Assembly: GCA_021785335.1 (NCBI GenBank)
Contig: JAJYFW010000170.1
Coordinates: 1-5,244, forward strand
DNA: 5,244 bases
Direction of reading: 5' to 3'
Origin: Pseudomonadota bacterium
GTDB lineage: Bacteria > Pseudomonadota > Alphaproteobacteria > Acetobacterales > Acetobacteraceae
The notes beneath the pieces are model-generated. The model worked only from the letters and a program-made list of their open reading frames with translations. It did not search any database and had not been told where the DNA came from. Shown piece after piece: positions 1 to 5,244 of this stretch (position 1 is the stretch's first letter; every line of letters begins with the position of its first letter). A program made the position numbers and the translations under genes.

Positions 1-480
1 GGGCTCTACAACCAGCGCTACCTGATGCGCGACCTCGCGGCGCGGCTGGCGTCCGGGCGCGACGGGGCGCTGGCGCTGGTGATGATCGACGTCGACCACT
101 TCAAGGCGGTGAACGACCGCTGGGGCCACCCGGTGGGCGACCGGGCGCTGCGCATGGTGGCGGACGCGCTGCGCGGGCGCGTGCGGCTCGCTGACAGCGT
201 CGCGCGCTATGGCGGGGAGGAGTTCGCGGTGGTGATGCCGGGCGCCAGCATGCCCGACGCGCAGACCGCGGCCGAGCGGCTGCGCGCGGCGGTGGAGGCA
301 ATGAGCTTCGTGCCGGACGGTGCAACGCCCTATCCGCTGACGATCAGCCTGGGAGTGGCGACCCGCGAGGCGGGCGGTTCCGCGGAACAGCTGATCGCCG
401 CCGCGGACCGGGCGCTCTACGAGGCCAAGCGCGACGGGCGCAACCGCGTCGCCACCGCGACCACGGCGGCGGCGGACTGA
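1..480 (+). CDS. pleD: Diguanylate cyclase, GGDEF domain, PleD-like (5' end outside window)
   Basis: The frame is open from base 1 and ends at TGA 478-480, so this is the C-terminal part of a longer protein. It makes cyclic di-GMP from two GTP. The visible 159 residues are almost exactly one GGDEF domain: it opens with GLYNQRYL, the usual first helix motif (T-G-L-x-N-x-R-Y), continues with the metal-site strand MIDVDHFK (first Asp about residue 30) and NDRWGHPVGD (guanine/ribose contacts), has the active loop GGEEF at residues 71-75 (bases 211-225), and ends with LTISLGVA and ALYEAKRDGRN. The product-inhibition I-site RxxD is present as RLAD, exactly five residues before GGEEF, so feedback inhibition by c-di-GMP is expected. 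The GGEEF spelling, the stretch after it (FAVVMPGASMPDA) and the neighbouring rpmG resemble Caulobacter PleD. The receiver domains that would prove PleD are not in the window, so the symbol is an inference; the enzyme class is secure. Confidence 0.93.
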   Translation, partial: GLYNQRYLMRDLAARLASGRDGALALVMIDVDHFKAVNDRWGHPVGDRALRMVADALRGRVRLADSVARYGGEEFAVVMPGASMPDAQTAAERLRAAVEAMSFVPDGATPYPLTISLGVATREAGGSAEQLIAAADRALYEAKRDGRNRVATATTAAAD

Positions 481-526
481 ACGCCCGCGGTCCCGGCAGG
501 CCGGCGCGAGCGCCGGCGGCGGGCGT
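481..526. terminator. GC-rich hairpin between convergent genes, possible bidirectional terminator
   Basis: The 45 bp between the pleD stop and the rpmG stop hold a perfect 7-bp inverted repeat, GCCGGCG (500-506) and CGCCGGC (511-517), with a CGAG tetraloop. An outer pair, ACGCCCGC (481-488) and GCGGGCGT (519-526), could extend it across an asymmetric internal loop. The outer arms touch both stop codons. No T-run follows on either strand, so classical intrinsic termination is not fully met. A transcript-end role is inferred from position between converging genes. Confidence 0.45.
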
Positions 527-693
527 TACTTGATCTTCGCTTCCTTGAAGACGACGTGCTTGCGCGCGACGGGGTCGTACTTGCGCAGTTCCATCTTGCC
601 GGTCTTGGTCCGGGCGTTCTTCTTGGTGACGTAGAAGAAGCCGGTGTCCTCGCTCGAGACGAGCTTGATCTGCACGGTGTTGGTCTTGGCCAT
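526..693 (-). CDS. rpmG: 50S ribosomal protein L33
   Basis: A complete 55-codon gene, ATG at 693-691 and TAA at 528-526. The product begins [20 protein letters not shown], continues [20 protein letters not shown] and ends [15 protein letters not shown]. This matches bacterial L33 in length (about 50-55 residues), basic character and core motifs (YVTKKN, KYDP.ARKHV..KE.KIK). It is a small protein of the large ribosomal subunit near the E site. There are no cysteines, so this is the zinc-free form of L33. Only a weak AGG lies before the ATG, in tcaggccATG. It converges on the cyclase gene and is separated by 113 bp from the peptidase gene upstream, so it may have its own promoter. I am very sure of this call. 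Confidence 0.96.
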   Translation of the reverse strand: MAKTNTVQIKLVSSEDTGFFYVTKKNARTKTGKMELRKYDPVARKHVVFKEAKIK

Positions 694-806
694 GGCCTGA
701 AATCCGGTCTGTCCTGAGTCTCGGGGGCCGGTGCATGCGGCACGGCGGCCGACAAGTCAAGGATTGCCCGGGTCAGGGACGCGGGCTTGTTGGCGCAGGG
801 TGGCGC
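694..806 (-). promoter_or_regulatory. Intergenic region upstream of rpmG with candidate promoter
   Basis: This is the 113-bp gap between the peptidase stop and the rpmG start. Read on the minus strand it contains CTTGACTTG, with TTGACT at 760-755, a good -35 element for a housekeeping sigma factor and close to the alphaproteobacterial CTTGAC form. At 17-bp spacing the -10 position reads CATGCA (737-732), which is a poor match. If real, transcription would begin about 30 bases before the rpmG ATG. A 5-bp inverted repeat (GCCCG 766-770, CGGGC 782-786) lies between this site and the peptidase stop but is too weak to call a terminator. No other element is evident. Confidence 0.3.
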
Positions 807-2375
807 TCAGCGGAGGCTGGCCGTGGGCGCGGGGGGCAGGAGAGCGGCCTGGTAGGCCGGGATGTCCGCGAGCAGCGCGGTGGCGGCCGCGACCTCGCCG
901 CCATGACCGATCGCCGCGGGGCAGGGGCCGCGCAGCGCGAGTGCCTTGAGCGGCGGCAGCGGCGGGCGGGCGGCGCGCGCGGCGATGGCGGCGGCCAGCA
1001 TCGGGTCCGTGCCGTGGCGCAGCGCCTCCAACTGGTCCGTGATCGCGCCCGGGCCGAGGCTCGTGCAGATCTGCGGCACCACGCCCAGGTCCTGCAGCGG
1101 CCAGCCCCTGGGGGCGAGGATGCGGCTCCAGGTGAGGAACAGCTCGCCGCCATCGGGCATGCGCTCGACCGTCTGGACCAAGCCTTTTCCCAGTGTGTCG
1201 GTGCCGATGACCACGGCGCGGTCGTTGTCGGAGAGGGCGGCGGCGAAGACTTCCGCCGCGCTCGCGGTGTTGCCGTCGACCAGGACCGCGACCGGCAGGC
1301 CGCGGGCAAGGTCGTGGCCGTTGGCGCGCAGGATGCGCCGCGCCGCCGGATCCCTGCCGTCCGTGCGCGCGACGACGCCGTGCCCGATCAGCGCCGCCGC
1401 GGCGTCCACGGCGCTGGACAGCACCCCGCCGCGGTTGCCGCGCAGGTCGAGCACGACGCCGTGCGGAGGGCTCGGGCCGTTCATGGCCCGGATGAGATCC
1501 TGCGACAGGCGCGAGGCGGTGTCGTTGGAGAAGCCCTGGATGCGCACCACGAGGAACTGGCCGAGGCGGCGGGTGAAGACGGTGGTGGGCGGTGCCGAGG
1601 AGCGCGCGACGATGAGGGTGCGCGAATGCTGCCCCGGGGCGCGCACGGTAAGCACCACGGTGCTGTTGCGTGGCCCGGCGAGCAGCGCGTGGACGGCCGC
1701 GACGTCGGTACCTTCGAGCGAGCGATCGTCGATCGCGAGCAGCGCGTCACCGAGGCGCACGCCCGCCTGCGCGGCTGGCCCGCGCGGGTCGAGCCGCACC
1801 ACGACGAAGGCGCCGTTGCGCTCGACGACGTCGAGGCCGGGGCCGGCGCGGCCGGCGCGCGCGATGCGATCGAGCCGCGCCTGCTCCGGCGGCACGTAGC
1901 GCGTGTAGGGATCGAAATGCGCGAACATCTCGTCGAAGATGCTGGCCAGGATGCCCGCGGTGGCGGCGTCGCGCACGCGGGCCGAGACCTTCCAGGCGCC
2001 GCGCGTCATCGCCGCGATGACGCGGCCCCAGCCGGTCGCGTCCGCCTGCTTGGGAGCGCGGTAGACAAGCAACTCCGCGCCCGAGAAATCCATCACGACG
2101 CGGCCGTAGCCGGGCGTGCCGGCGAGCTTGGTGACCAGGCGCGGGTCGAGGGCCGTGAGGCCGCGCAGGCCCCACAGCGCCAGTTGCGACGCAGAGGTCT
2201 CGAACAGGCTGCGCGGCGGGATGAAGTCCAGCGCCGCCGTGGTGACGGCCGCGATCCTGCCGTCGTCGAGCGGTTGCCCGGCGGCGTAGGGGTCGGCATG
2301 GCTGGTGAGCGGCGCGCCGATGGCAAGCAGCCCCAGCACCATGAGCCGCTGGGCGATCAGGCAGGCGCGTTTCAC
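807..2375 (-). CDS. Secreted S41 (C-terminal processing-type) serine peptidase with PDZ domain
   Basis: A 522-residue peptidase of the CtpA/Prc family, which cleaves protein C-termini with a Ser-Lys pair. Residues 1-27 form a signal peptide (Lys-Arg start, hydrophobic LMVLGLLAIG, likely cut after SHA), so it should act in the periplasm. Residues about 148-163 (DEMFAHFDPYTRYVPP) match the family's N-terminal LDPHSxY motif. A PDZ domain covers about 175-255 (GPAAQAGVRLGDALLAIDD). The protease core has LDLRGNRGG at 309-317, catalytic Ser372 in NTASAAE, Lys397 in TLGKG and Gln401. The Ser-Lys spacing of 25 is the same as in E. coli Prc. After about residue 440 comes an 80-residue Ala/Pro-rich tail that I do not recognise. 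The start is GTG at 2375-2373, overlapping the rnr TGA by 4 bp (GTGA) and supplying the basic signal-peptide end; ATG at codon 12 (2342) would lose those charges. A GGAGG lies 18 nt before the GTG, too far to be ideal, so coupling to rnr translation is likely. The substrate is unknown. Confidence 0.9.
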   Translation of the reverse strand: MKRACLIAQRLMVLGLLAIGAPLTSHADPYAAGQPLDDGRIAAVTTAALDFIPPRSLFETSASQLALWGLRGLTALDPRLVTKLAGTPGYGRVVMDFSGAELLVYRAPKQADATGWGRVIAAMTRGAWKVSARVRDAATAGILASIFDEMFAHFDPYTRYVPPEQARLDRIARAGRAGPGLDVVERNGAFVVVRLDPRGPAAQAGVRLGDALLAIDDRSLEGTDVAAVHALLAGPRNSTVVLTVRAPGQHSRTLIVARSSAPPTTVFTRRLGQFLVVRIQGFSNDTASRLSQDLIRAMNGPSPPHGVVLDLRGNRGGVLSSAVDAAAALIGHGVVARTDGRDPAARRILRANGHDLARGLPVAVLVDGNTASAAEVFAAALSDNDRAVVIGTDTLGKGLVQTVERMPDGGELFLTWSRILAPRGWPLQDLGVVPQICTSLGPGAITDQLEALRHGTDPMLAAAIAARAARPPLPPLKALALRGPCPAAIGHGGEVAAATALLADIPAYQAALLPPAPTASLR

Positions 2376-4102
2376 GTCCGGCCGCGTCGTGAGCCTCCGC
2401 GTTTGCCGGGATGCTTGCGGCGCGGCGGGGCGCCCTTCGCGGCGGCGTGCTTCGCCTCGCCCGCGAGGACATCTCCGGCGGCGCCGGCGAGAGCGAATGT
2501 CAGGGTGCCGGTGAGCGGGACGGCCTGGACGAGCAGCGCCTCGAGCCGGTCGGCGAGGCGGAAACGGCGCCTCGTATGTCTTCCTGCCAGGCTCTGCGTC
2601 GCCTCGTCGAGCCGGTATTGATCATGCGGAAGGGTGGACAAGGGAATCAGCCCGCTGGCGCCGTTCGTCTCCAATGTGACGAAAATCCCGGCGCGCGTCA
2701 CGCCGGAAATCCTTGCGGGAAACACAGTGCCGACCTGCTGTGACAGATAGGACGCGAGGAGGCGGTCCATGGCGTCGCGCTCGGCCAGCGCGGCGCGGCG
2801 CTCGGTGAGCGTGATGTGGCTCGCGGTCTCGCCCCAGTCAGCGGCGTCGGCGGTCCCATCCTGCCCGAGGCCGATCGCGGCGATCAGCGCGCGGTGGACG
2901 AGCAGGTCGGCGTAGCGGCGGATGGGCGAGGTGAAATGGGCGTAGGCGGCGAGCGCGAGGCCGAAATGGCCGATATTGTCGACGGCGTATTCGGCGCGCG
3001 AGAGGCTGCGCAGCACGCTCTCGTGGATCATCGAGGCTTCGGGCAGCGCCGCCGACGCGCGCAGCACGCGGTCGATGTCGCGCGGATGGAGGTGGCCGCC
3101 GGCGGGCAGGCGGATGTCGAAGGTCTTGAGCGTGGCCCGCAGGTTGTCGAGCTTTTCCGGCGACGGCGGGGCGTGGACGCGGAAGACGCAGGGGGCGCGC
3201 CGCGCGGTGAGTTCCTCGGCGGCGGCGACGTTGGCCAGCACCATGAACGCCTCGATGACGCGATGCGAATCGAGGCGCTCGCGGTGCCGGATTTCCAGCA
3301 CGCCGCCCTCCTCGGCCATCAGCGCCTCGCGCTCCGGCAGGTCGAGGTCGAGCGCGCCGCGGCGCTCGCGGGCATGCTCCAGCGCGCGCCAGGCGGCGAA
3401 GAGGGCGCTGACGCGCGGGTCGGTGCCGGCGACGGCGATGCGCTGCGCCGCCTCGTAGGTGAGGCGGGCGTGGCTCTGCATGATGCCGCGACCGAAACGA
3501 TGGCCGGTCTTGTTGCCCAGGGCATCGATCGTCATCTCGACGAAGAGGCAGCCCCGCGGCTCGCCCGGCCGCAGGCTGCACCAGTGGTTGGAAAGCGCCT
3601 CCGGCAGCATGGGGATCACGAGGTCGGGGAAATAGACGGAGTTGCCGCGCTCGCGGGCCATGGCGTCGAGCGCGGAGCCGACGCGGACGTAGTGGCCGAC
3701 ATCGGCGATGGCGACGACGAGGCGGTGGCCGGCCTGAGTGGGTTCGGCGAAGACGGCGTCGTCGAAGTCGCGCGCGTCCTCGCCGTCGATGGTGACGAGC
3801 GGCAGGTCGCGCAGGTCCTCCCGGCCGTTGGGGCGGACGGCGCGGGCGCGGGCGGCTTCCCCCTCGGCGGCCCGGGGGATTTCCGTCGGGATGGCGTGCA
3901 GCGCGAGCGCCATGCGGCTGGCGGCGCGCGGGCCCTCCGACGGGCCGAGATCTTCAAGGATGCGGACCTGGGACGGGCCCCAACGGTGCTGGCGCAGGAT
4001 CTCGGCGCGGACGAGCGAGCCCTCCGGCGCGTCGCCGGCGGCGATCTCGAAGCTACCGAGGATGCGGCGATCGACGGGTTCCAGCGCGCCGCCGCGGCGC
4101 AC
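2372..4102 (-). CDS. rnr: RNase R-type 3'-5' exoribonuclease, short N-terminus (start uncertain)
   Basis: Processive exoribonuclease of the RNase II/R family, 576 residues from the only in-frame standard start (GTG, 4102-4100). Residues about 1-80 (GVRRGG..LEPVDRR.. VRAEIL) resemble the second cold-shock domain. The RNB domain follows: LPLVTIDGEDARDFDDAV at 100-117 with the four metal-binding Asp (106, 112, 114, 115), SVYFP at 155-159 whose Tyr157 likely stacks on RNA, LSNHWCSLRPGE at 170-181, and the family signature HFTSPIRRYADLLVHR at 389-404. An S1 domain occupies about 456-530, and a Lys/Arg-rich tail (KHPGKRGGSRRGR) ends the protein, as is usual for RNase R. E. coli RNase R has about 255 residues before the DGEDARDFDD motif; here there are about 105, so the helix-turn-helix and first cold-shock domain are absent. 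Upstream, the same frame reads only Arg/Pro-rich sequence antisense in meaning to nothing known and overlapping the topA tail. Catalysis looks intact; whether it is a functional short form, a damaged gene or an assembly artefact cannot be told here. Confidence 0.88.
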   Translation of the reverse strand: MRRGGALEPVDRRILGSFEIAAGDAPEGSLVRAEILRQHRWGPSQVRILEDLGPSEGPRAASRMALALHAIPTEIPRAAEGEAARARAVRPNGREDLRDLPLVTIDGEDARDFDDAVFAEPTQAGHRLVVAIADVGHYVRVGSALDAMARERGNSVYFPDLVIPMLPEALSNHWCSLRPGEPRGCLFVEMTIDALGNKTGHRFGRGIMQSHARLTYEAAQRIAVAGTDPRVSALFAAWRALEHARERRGALDLDLPEREALMAEEGGVLEIRHRERLDSHRVIEAFMVLANVAAAEELTARRAPCVFRVHAPPSPEKLDNLRATLKTFDIRLPAGGHLHPRDIDRVLRASAALPEASMIHESVLRSLSRAEYAVDNIGHFGLALAAYAHFTSPIRRYADLLVHRALIAAIGLGQDGTADAADWGETASHITLTERRAALAERDAMDRLLASYLSQQVGTVFPARISGVTRAGIFVTLETNGASGLIPLSTLPHDQYRLDEATQSLAGRHTRRRFRLADRLEALLVQAVPLTGTLTFALAGAAGDVLAGEAKHAAAKGAPPRRKHPGKRGGSRRGRT

Positions 4103-4184
4103 GCCGATCAGGAAAGCGGCACGCTCCTCCGGCTCGCGCCGGCCGCGGCGGAAATCGCCCCGGCGCCCCGGGTCAGGGTGCCTG
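4103..4184 (-). promoter_or_regulatory. topA-rnr intergenic region with displaced Shine-Dalgarno-like GGAGGAG
   Basis: On the minus strand a strong purine-rich GGAGGAG lies at 4130-4124. It is 21 nt from the GTG at 4102, too far for normal initiation, and 12 nt from an in-frame CTG at 4111-4109. A GTG one base after it (4122-4120) is out of frame and meets TGA after four codons. No in-frame ATG, GTG or TTG lies between here and the topA stop. The rnr frame stays open through the region and encodes GDFRRGRREPEERAAFLIGV. No promoter is evident. Confidence 0.3.
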
Positions 4185-4195
4185 TCAGGGCGCCT
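4172..4195. repeat. 12-bp tandem duplication across the topA stop codon
   Basis: Two adjacent 12-mers, GTCAGGGTGCCT (4172-4183) and GTCAGGGCGCCT (4184-4195), differ at one base. On the minus strand they read CAGGCGCCCTGA then CAGGCACCCTGA. Because the unit is a multiple of three, the topA ending Gln-Ala-Pro-stop occurs twice in the same frame, giving tandem stop codons. Replication slippage is the simple explanation. Confidence 0.85.
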
Positions 4196-5244
4196 GTCGC
4201 GGTTGCGTGGCAGCGGAGGCGCGGCGCGCTGGCCGCTTGGCTTTGGGTTTGGCGGGTTTCTTCGCGGTTTTGGAGGCGGTTTTCGCGGCGGGCTTCGCCT
4301 TCGCGGGGGCCTTCGATGGAGCCTCCGCTTCGGGCTTGGCGGCTTTGCGGGGCGTGCCGCTCCGCGCGGCTTTCTTCGCGCCGCCGCGGCCGGGCTTTGC
4401 CTTGAGCGGCTTGCCCTTCTCGGCGAGGAGCGCGACCGCCTCGTCGAGCGTCATGTCCTCCATGGCGACGCCGCGCGGCAGGTTGGCGATGAGGTCGTTG
4501 TGGCGGGCGTAGGGGCCGAAGCGGCCCTTGCGCAGCGTGACCTCCGCGCCGTCCCTGGGGTGCGCGCCGAGGCTGCGGACGGAGGCGAGTTTCTTCGCGA
4601 GGAGGTCGACGGCGCGGTTGAGGCCGATCGCGAGCACGTCATCGTCGCGGTCGAGCGAGGCGTAGACGCTGCCCATGCGGACATAGGGGCCGAAGCGGCC
4701 GATGCCGCCGGTGATCATCTGCTTCGTTTCGGGATGCGGGCCGATCTCGCGCGGCAGCGAGAGGAGCGCGAGCGCCTGGTCGAGCGTGACCGTGTCGCCG
4801 TCCATGCCGCGCGGCAGGCTGGCGCGGCGGGGCTTCGCTTTCGACCCCTCGACGGGTTCTCCGGCCTGGACATAGATGCCGTAGGGGCCGCGGCGGACGG
4901 TGATGGCATCGCCCGTCGCGGGGTCGTGGCCGAGTTCGCGCGAGCCTTCCTTGAGCGTGGCGCCGTTGCCCTCGCCGTTCTGCACCGCGAGCGGGCGTGT
5001 GTACTGGCAGGACGGGTAGTTCGAGCAGCCGATGAAGGCGCCGAGGCGGCCGAGCTTGAGCCCGAGCCTTCCCTTGCCGCAGGACGGGCACAGCCGCGGG
5101 TCCGCGCCATCCTCGCGTGCGGGGAAGAAGTGGGGGCCGAGATCGGCGTCGAGCGCGTTGATGACGTCCGAGATCGTGAGGTCCTTGGTGTCCTCGACGG
5201 CTTTCGAGAAGTCGGCCCAGAACGCGGCCATGACCTCGCGCCAG
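4185..5244 (-). CDS. topA: DNA topoisomerase I, C-terminal part (5' end outside window)
   Basis: Type IA topoisomerase that relaxes negatively supercoiled DNA. The frame is open to the right edge: codons for W-R-E-V precede the Met at 5231, giving the common TopA phrase WREVMAAFWADF, so that Met is internal and the catalytic Toprim and tyrosine domains are outside. Counting from that Met, one four-cysteine zinc finger is present (C48, C51, C69, C75; CPSCGKG ... GCSNYPSCQY). Three TopA C-terminal repeats follow at about 101-160, 164-215 and 222-271, each with a G-x-HP/DP..G..I/V..G..GPY core (RRGPYGIYVQ, GRFGPYVRMG, GRFGPYARHN). Residues 272-348 are a disordered Lys/Ala/Pro tail that probably contacts DNA non-specifically. 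A single zinc finger plus repeats and a basic tail is typical of alphaproteobacterial TopA; E. coli instead has several zinc fingers. The stop TGA (4187-4185) lies in a 12-bp tandem duplication, and rnr follows on the same strand. Confidence 0.96.
   Translation of the reverse strand, partial: WREVMAAFWADFSKAVEDTKDLTISDVINALDADLGPHFFPAREDGADPRLCPSCGKGRLGLKLGRLGAFIGCSNYPSCQYTRPLAVQNGEGNGATLKEGSRELGHDPATGDAITVRRGPYGIYVQAGEPVEGSKAKPRRASLPRGMDGDTVTLDQALALLSLPREIGPHPETKQMITGGIGRFGPYVRMGSVYASLDRDDDVLAIGLNRAVDLLAKKLASVRSLGAHPRDGAEVTLRKGRFGPYARHNDLIANLPRGVAMEDMTLDEAVALLAEKGKPLKAKPGRGGAKKAARSGTPRKAAKPEAEAPSKAPAKAKPAAKTASKTAKKPAKPKAKRPARRASAATQPRQAP

Noticed and set aside
344..760. Minus-strand open frames of 112-138 codons covering rpmG and the end of pleD
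   Set aside because: They are out-of-frame readings over L33 and the GGDEF gene; the L33 frame explains this DNA.
766..786. Inverted repeat GCCCG/CGGGC downstream of the peptidase gene as a terminator
   Set aside because: The stem is only 5 bp with an 11-nt loop and no T-run; such matches are common by chance in this composition.
2372..2375. rnr-peptidase overlap as a frameshift or gene fusion
   Set aside because: The GTGA stop-start overlap is an ordinary operon junction; rnr ends with its expected basic tail and the next protein begins with a proper signal peptide.
735..2621. 628-codon plus-strand open frame opposite the peptidase gene and the end of rnr
   Set aside because: It lies antisense to well-supported genes, is dominated by Arg/Gly/Ala, has no recognisable motif and crosses a gene boundary. 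Long shadow frames are expected in DNA this GC-rich.
2816..4405. 529-codon plus-strand open frame opposite rnr and the topA tail
   Set aside because: Antisense to the conserved RNB domain, low-complexity composition, no family motif, and its end turns Arg/Trp-rich where it crosses the topA tail. It is a GC artefact.
4188..4418. Repetitive Lys/Ala/Pro coding stretch at the end of topA as a possible repeat array or CRISPR-like element
   Set aside because: The repetition is at amino-acid level within one open frame (codons for AKKPAKPK and the like), typical of TopA tails, with no regular repeat-spacer period.

Overview
The window looks like a chromosomal housekeeping segment of a very GC-rich bacterium (roughly 70% G+C by eye), most likely an alphaproteobacterium. 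The clues are a PleD-type GGDEF domain beside rpmG, a topA-rnr pair close by, and a topoisomerase I with a single zinc finger, TopA-type C-terminal repeats and a Lys/Ala/Pro tail. Placement in Rhodospirillales/Acetobacteraceae is a guess from GC content and gene order only.

Layout. Bases 1-480 (+) hold the 3' end of a diguanylate cyclase with intact active and inhibitory sites. A 45-bp convergent gap containing a strong GC hairpin separates it from rpmG (526-693, -), a ribosomal protein L33 gene of 55 codons. A 113-bp gap with a possible rpmG promoter follows. Then comes a minus-strand cluster, in transcription order topA (enters from the right edge, ends at 4185), rnr (4102-2372) and a secreted S41/C-terminal-processing-type peptidase (2375-807). 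rnr and the peptidase gene overlap by 4 bp (GTGA), which suggests translational coupling.

How the genes fit together. topA (DNA relaxation), rnr (3'-5' RNA decay) and rpmG (50S ribosome) are core information-processing genes. The peptidase is periplasmic and the cyclase is signalling, so the cluster reads as conserved synteny rather than a pathway. I see no mobile element, CRISPR array, tRNA/rRNA or defence system.

The main oddity is rnr. Its longest in-frame reading from a standard start codon (GTG at 4102) lacks the N-terminal helix-turn-helix and first cold-shock domain of ordinary RNase R. The space where they would lie is occupied by the topA tail. The start has no well-placed ribosome-binding site, and a 12-bp tandem duplication carrying the topA stop codon sits just upstream. 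This is either a real domain loss or an assembly/deletion scar.
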